Assembly (NCBI GenBank): GCA_017447265.1
Contig: JAFSOA010000017.1
Span: 1 to 64,000, forward strand
DNA from: Bacteroidales bacterium
GTDB lineage: Bacteria > Bacteroidota > Bacteroidia > Bacteroidales > UBA932
Direction: 5' to 3'
Length of the DNA: 64,000 nucleotides
Made by a program: the position numbers and the translations under genes. The notes beneath the pieces are model-generated. The model was not told where the DNA came from and made no database searches. It worked only from the letters and a program-made list of their open reading frames with translations. Of this stretch, positions 33,254-41,920 are shown piece by piece; within the stretch, counting starts at the first letter, position 1; every line of letters begins with the position of its first letter.

Positions 33254-35713
33254 ATGAAAAAAGTGCTTTTCCTCTGCTTCGCCGCACTGCTGTGCTGCGT
33301 CGCCGCATCAGCCCAGGAGCCGAACTATGCCCTGGCAGACCAGTTCTCCGCCAAGAAGGTGAACGCCATGGTGTTCAGCACATCCATCCGTCCCAACTGG
33401 TTCAAGAATTCCGACAAGTTCTGGTACTCCTGGAAGGATTCCCAGGGAACGAAGTATTACATCGTCGACCCGGTCGCCAGGACCCGTACCGAGGCCTTCG
33501 ACATGGAGCGCCTGGCGATGGAAGTCTCGGCCATCGTCAAGGACCCGTTCGACGCCCAGCACCTTCCGCTCCGCAAGCTCGAGCTGAAGGACGACAGCAA
33601 GTTCACGTTCGAGGTGCAGAGCACCGAGATGGTCGAAAAGAAGGAGAAGAAGAAAGCGGATGCCGACACGGCAAAGGCAAAGCCCAAGGGCAAGCCCCAG
33701 AAAGAAAAGAAAGTCTATCGCTTCGAATACATCCTCGCCACCGGCCAGCTGGTCGACGTGACGGAGAACGAAGAGGAGAAAGACTATCCGCGCTGGGCCT
33801 GCATCTCGCCCGACGGCACGAAGGCCGTGTATTCCAAGGGCTACGACCTCTACTGGATGACGATGGACGACGTGAAGAAGCTGATGGAGGACGACAAGGA
33901 CTCCACCGTAGTGGACCACCGCCTCACGTTCGACGGCACGAAGGAGTTCTACTGGGGCGGCAGCAACTACCGGGGCGCCGAGATGAAAGACACGACCGAG
34001 CGCCGCGCCAACTACGTGAACTGGTCGCCCGACTCGAAGCACTTCGCTGTCGAAAAATACGACATGAGCCAGGTCAAGGAACTCTGGGTCATCAACTCCG
34101 TGGCCCAGCCGCGTCCGACCCTGCAGACCTACAAATACCAGATGCCCGGCGAGCCCGGCCCCGTCAATCATCTTTACATCTTCAATATGGCCGACGAGAG
34201 CTTCCGCCAGATCAACATCAGCGCCTACAAGGACCAGGACACCGAGCTCCTCAGCCGCACCGACAGGAACGCCTACCGCTATGACGACTGGCGCAAGAGC
34301 GTCTGGATGGGCGACAACGACGGCTTCTACATGATGCGCCGCAGCCGCGACCTCAAGCGTGCCGACCTGCTCCGCGTCAACGTGGCGGAAGACAGCGCCC
34401 GCGTCGTCGTCCACGAAACCCTCAACACCTATGTGGAGGTCCGCAACCCCCGCTTCATCAACAACGGCAAGGAAGTCATCTGGTGGAGCGAACGCAACGG
34501 CTGGGCCCATCTTTATCTCTATGGTGCCGATGGTACGCTGAAGCGCCAGATCACCAACGGCGCCTTCCACGTGGAGAACGTCCTCGCCGTCGACGAGGCC
34601 GCCCGGGTCGTCTACTTCCTGGCGATGGGCGTCGACAAGGACGAGAATCCCTACAACGGCCACGTCTACCGCATCGGCCTGGACGGCAGCGGCATGAAGC
34701 GCCTCGACGTGCCTGACTACAATGCCTACTCCAACAGCTTCAGCGACGACGCGAAGTTCTTCGTGAGCAACTACTCCCGCGTGGACGCCACGCCGGAAGT
34801 GGCACTCTTCGACGCCACGGGCCGCCAGGTGATGCACCTGCACCAGGCCGACTTGTCGCAGTTGCTGGCCGCAGGCTACCAGTTCCCCACCCCGTTCAAG
34901 GTGAAAGCCGCCGACGGCGTGACCGATCTCTACGGTTACATGTACAAGCCGTATGACTTTGATTCCACGAAAGTCTATCCGATCATCGACTACGTATATC
35001 CGGGTCCGCAGGTGGAAGGCAACAACGAGGCATGGTCGAAAGGTTTCACCCGCACCGACCGCCTCGCGCAGATCGGCTTCATCGTGATCACGGTGGGGCA
35101 GCGCGGCGGCCACCCGAACCGCTCGAAGTGGTATCACAACTTCGGTTACGGCAACATGCGCGACTATCCGCTCGAAGACCATAAGTACGCCGTCCAGCAG
35201 CTGGCGTCCCGCTACAAGTTCATCGACATCAACCGCGTGGGCATGCACGGCCACAGCGGCGGCGGCTTCATGTCGACCGCAGCCATCCTCAAGTACCCTG
35301 ATTTCTACAAGGCAGCCGTCTCCTGCGCCGGCAACCACGACAACAGCATCTACAACCGCTGGTGGAGCGAGCAGCACCACGGCGTCCTCGAGGAGGTCTC
35401 GGCCTCCGGTGACACGACGTTCAAGTACAGCGTCGCCAAGAACCAGGACATCGCCGGCAACCTCAAGGGGCACCTGCTGCTCGTCACGGGCGACATCGAC
35501 GACAACGTCAGCCCGAGCAACACCATCCGCGTGGTCAACGCCCTGATCCGGGCCAACAAACGCTTCGAGATGCTCGTCCTTCCCGGCCAGCGGCACGGTT
35601 TTGGCGACATGAACGAGTACTTCTTCTGGCGCATGGCCGACTGGTACAGCGAATGGCTCCTGGGTACTTCGCACCGCGACCAGGTGGATATCCGGGAGTT
35701 GAACAATGATTAA
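33254..35713 (+). CDS. S9-family dipeptidyl peptidase (DPP IV-like), exported
   Basis: The 819-residue protein has a signal peptide (MKKVLFLCFAALLCCVAASAQ). A beta-propeller domain to about residue 560 includes a Lys-rich insert near 130-155, and a C-terminal alpha/beta hydrolase domain follows. The nucleophile lies in GMHGHSGGGFMS, with the catalytic Asp in GDIDDNVSP and the His in GQRHGFGD. Such enzymes release N-terminal dipeptides, often X-Pro, from peptides in the periplasm or at the surface. Its stop overlaps the start of the first serpin gene by 8 bases, so protease and protease inhibitor are translated together. Confidence 0.92.
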   Translation: MKKVLFLCFAALLCCVAASAQEPNYALADQFSAKKVNAMVFSTSIRPNWFKNSDKFWYSWKDSQGTKYYIVDPVARTRTEAFDMERLAMEVSAIVKDPFDAQHLPLRKLELKDDSKFTFEVQSTEMVEKKEKKKADADTAKAKPKGKPQKEKKVYRFEYILATGQLVDVTENEEEKDYPRWACISPDGTKAVYSKGYDLYWMTMDDVKKLMEDDKDSTVVDHRLTFDGTKEFYWGGSNYRGAEMKDTTERRANYVNWSPDSKHFAVEKYDMSQVKELWVINSVAQPRPTLQTYKYQMPGEPGPVNHLYIFNMADESFRQINISAYKDQDTELLSRTDRNAYRYDDWRKSVWMGDNDGFYMMRRSRDLKRADLLRVNVAEDSARVVVHETLNTYVEVRNPRFINNGKEVIWWSERNGWAHLYLYGADGTLKRQITNGAFHVENVLAVDEAARVVYFLAMGVDKDENPYNGHVYRIGLDGSGMKRLDVPDYNAYSNSFSDDAKFFVSNYSRVDATPEVALFDATGRQVMHLHQADLSQLLAAGYQFPTPFKVKAADGVTDLYGYMYKPYDFDSTKVYPIIDYVYPGPQVEGNNEAWSKGFTRTDRLAQIGFIVITVGQRGGHPNRSKWYHNFGYGNMRDYPLEDHKYAVQQLASRYKFIDINRVGMHGHSGGGFMSTAAILKYPDFYKAAVSCAGNHDNSIYNRWWSEQHHGVLEEVSASGDTTFKYSVAKNQDIAGNLKGHLLLVTGDIDDNVSPSNTIRVVNALIRANKRFEMLVLPGQRHGFGDMNEYFFWRMADWYSEWLLGTSHRDQVDIRELNND

Positions 35714-36914
35714 AACGATGAAAAAGATTGCTTTGTTTGCTATGCTGGCCGCCGGTTGCGTGTCCGCACAGACGCTCGAGCTGACGCCCGCGCAGAAAGA
35801 AATGGCCGCTGCCGGCCATGATTTCTCCTTCAAGTTCCTCCAGCAGATCGACCGGAACGAGGATAAGGACTGGTTCGTCTCGCCGGTCAGCCTGCAGATG
35901 TTGCTCAATGTCATCCTCAACGGCGCCCGGAACGCGACAGCCGGCGAGATCGCGCATACGCTCGGCTTTGAGGCGTCGGACATGCAGGCCCTGAACGATT
36001 TCAACCGCCTGCTGCTCGACCGGTTTCCGAAGCTCGACCCCGCCACGAAACTGGTCATCGGCAACGCTGTGTTCGTCAACCAGATCTATCCCATCGAGAA
36101 AAAATACAGGAGCCAGGTCGAGAAATATTATGGCGCCGAAGTGAAGAATCTGGACTTCAAGAACGAGAATGCGACGCTCCGTGCCATCAACGGCTGGTGT
36201 AGCAAACAAACCAACGGACTGATTCCCAGTGTCCTGAACGAAGTCAATCCCGACATGTTCGCGTATCTGCTCAATGCGCTCTACTTCAAAGGGACCTGGA
36301 TGTATCCTTTCAAGAAGTCGGAGTCGGAGGAACGTCCGTTTCATCTAGACTCGGGCGAGGAAAAGAAGGTGTGGATGATGGAGAAAGAGCGGAAATTCGA
36401 GTACGGGGAAAATGATCTCTGCCAGCGGATCCGGCTTCCTTACGGTGAGGGTGCCTATTCGATGTACGTACTGCTGCCGAAAGAAGGCCATACGGTCACG
36501 GAAGTCCTCGCTTCGCTCGACCAGGAAGCCTGGGAAGAGCTTCGCAGCCACATGTATGCCGACACGAAGGTCAACCTCTGGCTGCCGCGCTTCGAGGCGA
36601 AGTACCACATCAAGCTCAATGACATCCTCAAGGACATGGGCATGCCGGGGTCTTTCGCCCCGGGTGCCGATTTCAAGGCCATGTCGCTGAACGCCGACTA
36701 CCTGGACTTCGTGCAGCAGGACGCCATCATCAAGGTCGATGAGGAAGGCTCTGAGGCCGCGGCCGTCACCTCGGCCGGCATGATGGGCGCCACTGCCATT
36801 CCTGAGCCGCCGAAGATCATCAACTTCCACTGCGACCACCCGTTCCTCTACATGATCGTCGAGCGCTCGTCCGGTTCGATTCTCTTTGCCGGAGCATTTA
36901 CGGGCAAAGAATGA
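35706..36914 (+). CDS. Serpin-family serine protease inhibitor 1
   Basis: The 402-residue protein is a full-length serpin with an export signal; MLAAGCVSAQ could serve as a lipobox or as a signal peptidase I site. The core motifs NALYFKGTW and DHPFLYMIVERSSGSILFAG (in parts) are intact. The reactive-loop hinge EEGSEAAAVTSAG has small residues at P15-P9, as required for inhibitory serpins. By spacing, P1-P1' falls around GATA, which suggests an elastase-like target. An alternative start is ATG 35718. It overlaps the dipeptidyl peptidase gene and is followed by a second serpin 62 bases later. Confidence 0.92.
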   Translation: MIKTMKKIALFAMLAAGCVSAQTLELTPAQKEMAAAGHDFSFKFLQQIDRNEDKDWFVSPVSLQMLLNVILNGARNATAGEIAHTLGFEASDMQALNDFNRLLLDRFPKLDPATKLVIGNAVFVNQIYPIEKKYRSQVEKYYGAEVKNLDFKNENATLRAINGWCSKQTNGLIPSVLNEVNPDMFAYLLNALYFKGTWMYPFKKSESEERPFHLDSGEEKKVWMMEKERKFEYGENDLCQRIRLPYGEGAYSMYVLLPKEGHTVTEVLASLDQEAWEELRSHMYADTKVNLWLPRFEAKYHIKLNDILKDMGMPGSFAPGADFKAMSLNADYLDFVQQDAIIKVDEEGSEAAAVTSAGMMGATAIPEPPKIINFHCDHPFLYMIVERSSGSILFAGAFTGKE

Positions 36915-36976
36915 TCATGACCGCGCAAGGTTTCCGGGTATCCGGCATTTAGGAGAATAGACAAATACAAGAAACC

Positions 36977-38233
36977 ATGAAAAGACCTTTTTGGAAAAGC
37001 ACAGCGGTCGTGATTTCCCTGTTCTTGCTGTTCTCCTGCAACGGATTGGAGCAGGAAGGCGGGAAAGACGATGGAAACAACCCCTACTCGCCCATCGCCC
37101 TGACCACGAAGCAGACGGAATTCGTGACGGCCGGAAACAGCTTCGCCGGCCGCTTCATCGACAAGATCGACGAAAATGCCCTGAAGCAAAAGCAAAACGA
37201 ATGGATCGTTTCGCCGCTGAGCCTGCAGCTTGCCCTCGGCATGCTGCTCAACGGTGCGCAGGGCGAGACGGCCGCCGAGATCTGCCGGACCCTGGGCTAC
37301 GGCGAAGGCGAAACCGCCGAGATCAACGCCTGGGCCAAACTGATGCTCGAGCAGCTGCCGAAGCTCGACAAGAAGACGGACCTGGCCCTGGCCGACGCGA
37401 TCTTCTACAACAAGACCATGACGCTGAAAACGCCGTACAAGGATGCCGTCGGCACCAGCTACAAAGCCACGCTTGAAGCGCTGGACTTCACCAAGACGAA
37501 GGCCTCGGCCGACGTCATCAACAAGTGGTGCGACAAGCAGACGAAGGGACTGATTCCCCATGTGCTCAACGAGGTGGACCCTTCCTATCTGGCTTATCTG
37601 GTCAACGCCCTTTACTTCAAGAGCCAGTGGCAGAAGAAATTCCCCAAGAGCGCCTCAGGCAACGAGACCTTCTACCAGGAAGACGGCAGCAAGGGCAAGG
37701 TCAAGATGATGAAGCAGGACGGCCAAAAATTCCAGTACGGCGAGACGGAAATCTGGCAGGCCATCCGGCTTCCCTACGGTAACGGAAACTTCGCCATGAC
37801 CGTCGTGCTGCCCAAGGAAGGCCACACCGTGCGCGAGATCAGCGCCGCCATGGGCAAGGGAGTATCGGTGTACACCGTCTGGGATGTCGAGGCAGACCTT
37901 TGGATCCCGCGTTTCGAGACCCAATACCACATCGGGCTCAATGACATCCTCAAGGACCTGGGCATGCCGCAGTCCTTCACCCCAAAGGCAGATTTCAAGG
38001 CCATGAGCGACTATGCCAGCTTCGTGGGCTTTGTCCAGCAGGACGCCGTGATCAAGGTCGACGAGGAAGGCACGGAAGCGGCGGCCGTGACCGTCATTGG
38101 CATGCTTACCGCTGCAGCGCCCATTGCGCCGCCCCAGAAAGTGGTTTTCCATGCGGACCATCCGTTCCTCTACCTGATCACCGAATCGAGCACCGGAACC
38201 ATCTTGTTTGCCGGCAAGTATTCCGGGAAATAA
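36977..38233 (+). CDS. Serpin-family serine protease inhibitor 2, lipoprotein
   Basis: The 418-residue serpin has a clear lipoprotein signal (ISLFLLFSC) followed by NGLEQEGGKDD, an acidic stretch like Bacteroidota surface-export signals. The family core (NALYFKSQW, ADHPFLYLITES) is complete. The hinge DEEGTEAAAVTVIG is consensus, so it should be inhibitory; P1-P1' is near LTAA, again small residues. It is a paralogue of the preceding serpin but differs in loop and anchoring. The likely role is shielding surface proteins from host or competitor proteases, by analogy with bacterial serpins such as miropin. The sigma factor gene starts 5 bases after its stop. Confidence 0.92.
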   Translation: MKRPFWKSTAVVISLFLLFSCNGLEQEGGKDDGNNPYSPIALTTKQTEFVTAGNSFAGRFIDKIDENALKQKQNEWIVSPLSLQLALGMLLNGAQGETAAEICRTLGYGEGETAEINAWAKLMLEQLPKLDKKTDLALADAIFYNKTMTLKTPYKDAVGTSYKATLEALDFTKTKASADVINKWCDKQTKGLIPHVLNEVDPSYLAYLVNALYFKSQWQKKFPKSASGNETFYQEDGSKGKVKMMKQDGQKFQYGETEIWQAIRLPYGNGNFAMTVVLPKEGHTVREISAAMGKGVSVYTVWDVEADLWIPRFETQYHIGLNDILKDLGMPQSFTPKADFKAMSDYASFVGFVQQDAVIKVDEEGTEAAAVTVIGMLTAAAPIAPPQKVVFHADHPFLYLITESSTGTILFAGKYSGK

Positions 38234-38237
38234 GCAG

Positions 38238-38801
38238 ATGATTCCCGCTTCTGCAGAGAAGGAAAGAGAGTTGATTGAAGCGCTTCGCGGAGGCATGACT
38301 TCCGCGAAGCGGGCTTTCTACGAGCAGTTTCACCGCTATCTGGCTGCCGTATGCGCCCGCTATGTCAGCAACAACGACGATGTCAAAGACCTGCTGCAGG
38401 AAGTGTTTATCAAGATCTACACCCGCTTCGACAGTTTCGCCTACCGGGGCACCGGATCGCTCCAGGCCTGGAGCCGTCGGATCGCGGTCAACGAGGCGCT
38501 CCAGTATCTCCGCGCCAGCAAGAAACGGCAGGAGGTTCCGCTGGAGAGTTTTGGCGACCTGCCCGAGCCGGACGATACGCCCGACCTGTCCGGAATTCCG
38601 CAAAGTGCCCTGCTGGACATGGTCCGGCGACTCCCGGAGCGCTACCGGACCGTTTTCAATCTGTATATATTCGAAGAGATGAGCCACAAGGAAATCGGCG
38701 CGCTGCTCGGCATCGGGGAGAGTACATCAGCCTCCAACCTGCACCGTGCCAAAGGCTTGCTCACGAAATGGATTCATGAATACCAAGACCATGAAAGATA
38801 A
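38238..38801 (+). CDS. ECF-type RNA polymerase sigma factor 1
   Basis: The 187-residue sigma-70 family protein has region 2 (about 30-95: DVKDLLQEVFIKIYTRFDSF, GTGSLQAWSRRIAVNEAL) and region 4 (about 130-185: LPERYRTVFNLYIFEEMSH, KEIGALLGIGESTSASNLHRAK). There is no extra domain. The start at 38238 follows the serpin stop by 5 bases. Its 3' end overlaps the start of the next gene by 11 bases, the usual sigma/anti-sigma arrangement. A perfect 10-bp inverted repeat lies in codons 15-24 (38282-38310). Confidence 0.92.
   Translation: MIPASAEKERELIEALRGGMTSAKRAFYEQFHRYLAAVCARYVSNNDDVKDLLQEVFIKIYTRFDSFAYRGTGSLQAWSRRIAVNEALQYLRASKKRQEVPLESFGDLPEPDDTPDLSGIPQSALLDMVRRLPERYRTVFNLYIFEEMSHKEIGALLGIGESTSASNLHRAKGLLTKWIHEYQDHER
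38282..38310 (+). repeat. Inverted repeat early in the ECF sigma gene
   Basis: GCTTCGCGGA (38282-38291) and TCCGCGAAGC (38301-38310) form a perfect 10-bp stem with a 9-base loop. The stem begins 44 bases after the start codon. It could slow early translation or be incidental to codon choice. Confidence 0.4.
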
Positions 38802-39954
38802 CTGGACCCAAGCTTTTCAGGAAAAGCTCGGTGACTACGAGCTCGAGCTGCCCGATCCAGCCGCTGCCGGCCGGAAAACCGGGCGCATCCTGCCGCTACT
38901 GTTTGCGGGCGCTGCCGCAGCCGTCCTTCTGCTGCTGGTGCTGCTCCGCACGCCCGGACCGAGCCGGACGGAGCCGATCTCCCGCCTGGTCGCGGAAGCC
39001 CGACCCGTCCTAGACGCTCCCGCATTATCCCCCCTCGCGCCCGTCACCTTGCTGCCCGAACGCCGGCACCGGGTCGCCGCCGGCCAGCCGGAAGCCATGC
39101 AGCCGACCGACATCCAGCCGGAAGCCATGCAGCCAGAAGCCGCGCAGCCGGCCGACACCCAGCCGGAAGCCGTGCAGCCGACCACGCAGCCGGAGGCCCC
39201 GCCGGAACCTGTCATCGCCTACGGAGAGGAAGGAGAAGCGATGCCCGAAGAACCGGCTTCCCGGCGCCGCACCCGCCTCTCGGGCCGCGTGCATGTGGAT
39301 CCGTCCTTCCTGCAGTCCCGGGGCGCGACGCAGGAACCGCTCTCGCAGATCAAGGATGCGTATTACTTCGGAAACGGGACTGTACAGGATGCGGAGCCAT
39401 GGCCCGCTATGGGCCTTCCCGGCGAAAATAATGACCAGATGGCCCTTGCCCCGGGGAAGGGGGAGGTACGTTGCGACCTGCCCGTCAAGGCCGGCATCGC
39501 CCTTCAGCTGGACGGGCCGGGGCGCTTTGCTTTCGGCACGGGCCTCGACTACGCCTTTCACCGCAGCCGGATCCGCTTTACAGGCGGTCCTGAATGGGAA
39601 TACCGGATGCACTACATCGGCCTTCCGGTCCGGGGCCTTTTCACCCTGATCGACGCGAAACGGCTGAACTGGTATGCAGCCGCCGGCGGTGAGGTGGAAT
39701 GGATGGTCGCCGGCCGCCTCTACAAGCGGAACGGCCGGCAACAGGACGTCTCCGAAACAATCGACCGGCATCCCTTCCTGTTCTCGCTGAGCGCCGCGAC
39801 GGGCCTCGAACTCAAGCTCAGCGAGCATATCGGCCTCTACGCGGAGCCCGGCATCGCCTGGCATCCCAAACAGAAAGGGGATCTGCCCGATTACTACCGG
39901 GAGCATCCCCTCTCGTTCGATTTGCGCGTCGGCGTGAGCTTCGATCTGAGATAG
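38791..39954 (+). CDS. Dual-membrane-spanning anti-sigma-like protein with outer-membrane beta-barrel 1
   Basis: The 387-residue protein starts at 38791, overlapping the sigma gene. Residues 1-32 are a short charged cytoplasmic segment and 33-52 a membrane helix. About 53-225 is a Pro/Ala/Glu/Gln-rich linker with QPEAMQPTDIQPEA-like repeats. About 227-387 looks like an eight-strand OMP_b-brl outer-membrane barrel (alternating hydrophobic strands, ending GVSFDLR). Inner-membrane helix, periplasm-spanning disordered linker and outer-membrane barrel in one chain match the Dma (dual membrane-spanning anti-sigma) proteins known from Bacteroides thetaiotaomicron, which control partner ECF factors and vesiculation. 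The same pair recurs at 55131-56898. Confidence 0.78.
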   Translation: MKDNWTQAFQEKLGDYELELPDPAAAGRKTGRILPLLFAGAAAAVLLLLVLLRTPGPSRTEPISRLVAEARPVLDAPALSPLAPVTLLPERRHRVAAGQPEAMQPTDIQPEAMQPEAAQPADTQPEAVQPTTQPEAPPEPVIAYGEEGEAMPEEPASRRRTRLSGRVHVDPSFLQSRGATQEPLSQIKDAYYFGNGTVQDAEPWPAMGLPGENNDQMALAPGKGEVRCDLPVKAGIALQLDGPGRFAFGTGLDYAFHRSRIRFTGGPEWEYRMHYIGLPVRGLFTLIDAKRLNWYAAAGGEVEWMVAGRLYKRNGRQQDVSETIDRHPFLFSLSAATGLELKLSEHIGLYAEPGIAWHPKQKGDLPDYYREHPLSFDLRVGVSFDLR

Positions 39955-39955
39955 C

Positions 39956-39971
39956 AGCGCCATCAGGCGCT
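39956..39971. terminator. Short hairpin between convergent genes
   Basis: AGCGCC-ATCA-GGCGCT is a perfect 6-bp stem-loop between the stop codons of the Dma-like gene and the SIS-domain gene. There is no T tract on either strand, so termination is likely but weakly supported. Confidence 0.4.
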
Positions 39972-39985
39972 AAGAGCCCCGTAAC

Positions 39986-40759
39986 TCATACCCCGGCGAC
40001 GCGGCGGCGATACTCTTTGATGCAGGCGTCGAGGCGCTCGTGGGCCGTGGTGTCGCCGGGTACGTTGTGCGACGGGTGGATGTAGAGCTTGACGCCGCGC
40101 TGCTCCAGGATCTCGGCGACGGTGCCGAGGGTCATCCAGACCGTGGTCACGAAGGCGACGGTCGATAGCGGTCCGATCTTGTCGAATTCCTTCTCCATCT
40201 TCACGGAAGCGTCCTGCAGCGGGCAGCAGGAGTCCACCACGTAGTCAGCCAGCTGGAAGAGGTTCTTGCCGCAGGAGTGGCGCGGCACCTTGTCGCCCGT
40301 CTCGCCGGCGGAACCGTACACGATGACCTTCATGCCCAGGCGCTTCGCCTCGAGGGCCACGTCGATGTTGACGGCGTTGATGCCGGTGTGCGAGAAGAGC
40401 CAGATGCAGTCGCGGCGGTCGAAGTTCCAGCTGCTCATGATGGTCTTGCCGTAACCTTCCGTGCGTTCCAGGAAGAGGAACTGGTTGATGCCCATCTCAC
40501 CCACGATGTGGGTGAAGAAGGTGAGCGGAATCTCGCAGAGCGGATGGAAGCCGACGAAGCCGCCGATGCGGGGGTACATTTCCTCGATGGGAAGGTTGGC
40601 GTGGCCGCAGCCGAAGGTATGCACCCAGCGGCCGGCTTCGATGGTGTCGGCCATCACTTCGGCCACCTTGCGGATGTTTTCCAGCTGCGTGGCTTCAATC
40701 TTGTCCATCACGACGAAAGCGTTGCGCTTCCATTCTTTGGCATAGTTCTGTGTAATCAT
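39986..40759 (-). CDS. SIS-domain sugar-phosphate protein
   Basis: The 257-residue protein has a single SIS fold: the sugar-phosphate site reads HTFGCGHANLPIEEMYPRIGG near residue 48, and a second half has CIWLFSHTGINAVNID. It resembles the UPF0309/sugar-isomerase-domain group more than classical GlmS or MurQ. It ends an operon with NamZ, GH18, a ROK kinase and an MFS permease, so a MurNAc-6-P or GlcNAc-6-P isomerase/etherase-like step is a sensible hypothesis. It lacks the MurQ GAGTSGRLG-type motif, so it should not be called MurQ. It follows the permease gene by 9 bases. Confidence 0.75.
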   Translation of the reverse strand: MITQNYAKEWKRNAFVVMDKIEATQLENIRKVAEVMADTIEAGRWVHTFGCGHANLPIEEMYPRIGGFVGFHPLCEIPLTFFTHIVGEMGINQFLFLERTEGYGKTIMSSWNFDRRDCIWLFSHTGINAVNIDVALEAKRLGMKVIVYGSAGETGDKVPRHSCGKNLFQLADYVVDSCCPLQDASVKMEKEFDKIGPLSTVAFVTTVWMTLGTVAEILEQRGVKLYIHPSHNVPGDTTAHERLDACIKEYRRRVAGV

Positions 40760-40768
40760 GGCTATTTC

Positions 40769-41917
40769 TTATTTTTTGTTGACTTGTTGGATGGCGATGG
40801 GGACGATGACCATCATCGCCACGATGGCGGTGAAAAGGAGCGCAGGCAGCGTGGCGTAGCGGCCCAGCGTGAAGGCGTTGCCGGTCAGGCGGTTGAAGGT
40901 GAACTGTCCCAGCAGCCCGATGAAAATGGCGATCGACATGGCCGTCCCCGAATTGTTGCGGAACGCTCCGCCGATGTAGTTCAGGACCACCGGATAGGTG
41001 GCGCCCACGCCGAAACCGATGAGCCCCATCGAGACATAAGCCCCGGCGGCCCCGTTGCAGAGCGTGAAGATCACCACGCCCGCGAGCGCCACGCTCAGAT
41101 AGAGGTAGAGCGTGCCCAGCGCCTTGAGGCGGCGGGTGATCGCCCCCAGCGGGAAGCGCCCCGCCATCATGCCGAGGGTAAAGACCGTCATGGCCAGGGT
41201 CGCCGTCCGGGTATCCATCGGCGTGGTCCGGCTGAAAAATTCCACGGTGAAACTGCCGCTGCAGCCTTCAAAACCGCTTTCGAAGAACAGCACCACCGCG
41301 AAGAGCAGCAGCGCCGGATATTTCAGCAGGCCCAGCGACTGGTTCAGCGAGACATTCTCCGAAGGCTTGGCAGCCGGGAAAGCGATGCAGCCATAGAACA
41401 CGATGAAGATCGTCATGACGGCGGAAATCGCGTTCAGGGGGATGTTGTAGTTGGGGATGAAATAGTTGAGCAGGGTCCAGAGCAGCGCGCCGATGCAATA
41501 GAAGGCACCCAGCACGCCGAGACGTCCGCCCCGCCTGTCATCGTCATACATGTCGGAGACCACGGCATTGGTCAGGCCGTTCAGGATGCCGCCGCCCAGG
41601 CCGAGGAAGAACATGGAAGCGTGCAGCAGCGGCAGTTGCAGGAAACGGGCCAGCCCCTGCAGGCCGGCCAGCGCCAGCACCGAAGCCGTGATCAGCAGGC
41701 CCTTGTAGCCGAACTTGTCGACCACCGGCCCGAAGACCACCGTGCCCAGGATGATGCCGATCGACAGGGTGGAAGGCAGGGTGTTCGCACCATCCCCCAC
41801 CATGGCGCCCAACTTGCCAAGGATCGGGCCCAGCGAGAGCATCGCCACCCCGAAAAAGGCCATCCCTGCACAGGCAGCGGCAAAGACAGCCGTGGTGTTG
41901 TATTGTTTGACAGCCAT
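40769..41917 (-). CDS. MFS sugar permease in the amino-sugar operon
   Basis: The 382-residue protein has about 12 membrane helices and typical major-facilitator loops (VFGPVVDKFGYKGLL after TM2 and FGVGATYPVVLNYIG late). The Gly-rich FLGLGGGILNG segment resembles the FucP/sugar:proton symporter branch. It lies 3 bases after the ROK kinase gene and 9 bases before the SIS gene, which fits import of a cell-wall amino sugar such as MurNAc or GlcNAc. The substrate cannot be read from sequence. Confidence 0.82.
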   Translation of the reverse strand: MAVKQYNTTAVFAAACAGMAFFGVAMLSLGPILGKLGAMVGDGANTLPSTLSIGIILGTVVFGPVVDKFGYKGLLITASVLALAGLQGLARFLQLPLLHASMFFLGLGGGILNGLTNAVVSDMYDDDRRGGRLGVLGAFYCIGALLWTLLNYFIPNYNIPLNAISAVMTIFIVFYGCIAFPAAKPSENVSLNQSLGLLKYPALLLFAVVLFFESGFEGCSGSFTVEFFSRTTPMDTRTATLAMTVFTLGMMAGRFPLGAITRRLKALGTLYLYLSVALAGVVIFTLCNGAAGAYVSMGLIGFGVGATYPVVLNYIGGAFRNNSGTAMSIAIFIGLLGQFTFNRLTGNAFTLGRYATLPALLFTAIVAMMVIVPIAIQQVNKK

Positions 41918-41920
41918 ACA

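Noticed and set aside
33308-36079. A 923-codon open frame on the minus strand opposite the dipeptidyl peptidase and first serpin
   Set aside because: It is antisense to two clear genes, is rich in Val/His/Ala/Gly runs typical of antisense reading of GC-rich codons, and has no signal peptide or motif. The same applies to the long antisense frames at 1220-2599, 10425-12131, 28582-30456 and 57052-59787.
39986-40759. MurQ (MurNAc-6-P etherase)
   Set aside because: The SIS fold and operon fit, but the MurQ-specific GAGTSGRLG-type motif is missing.
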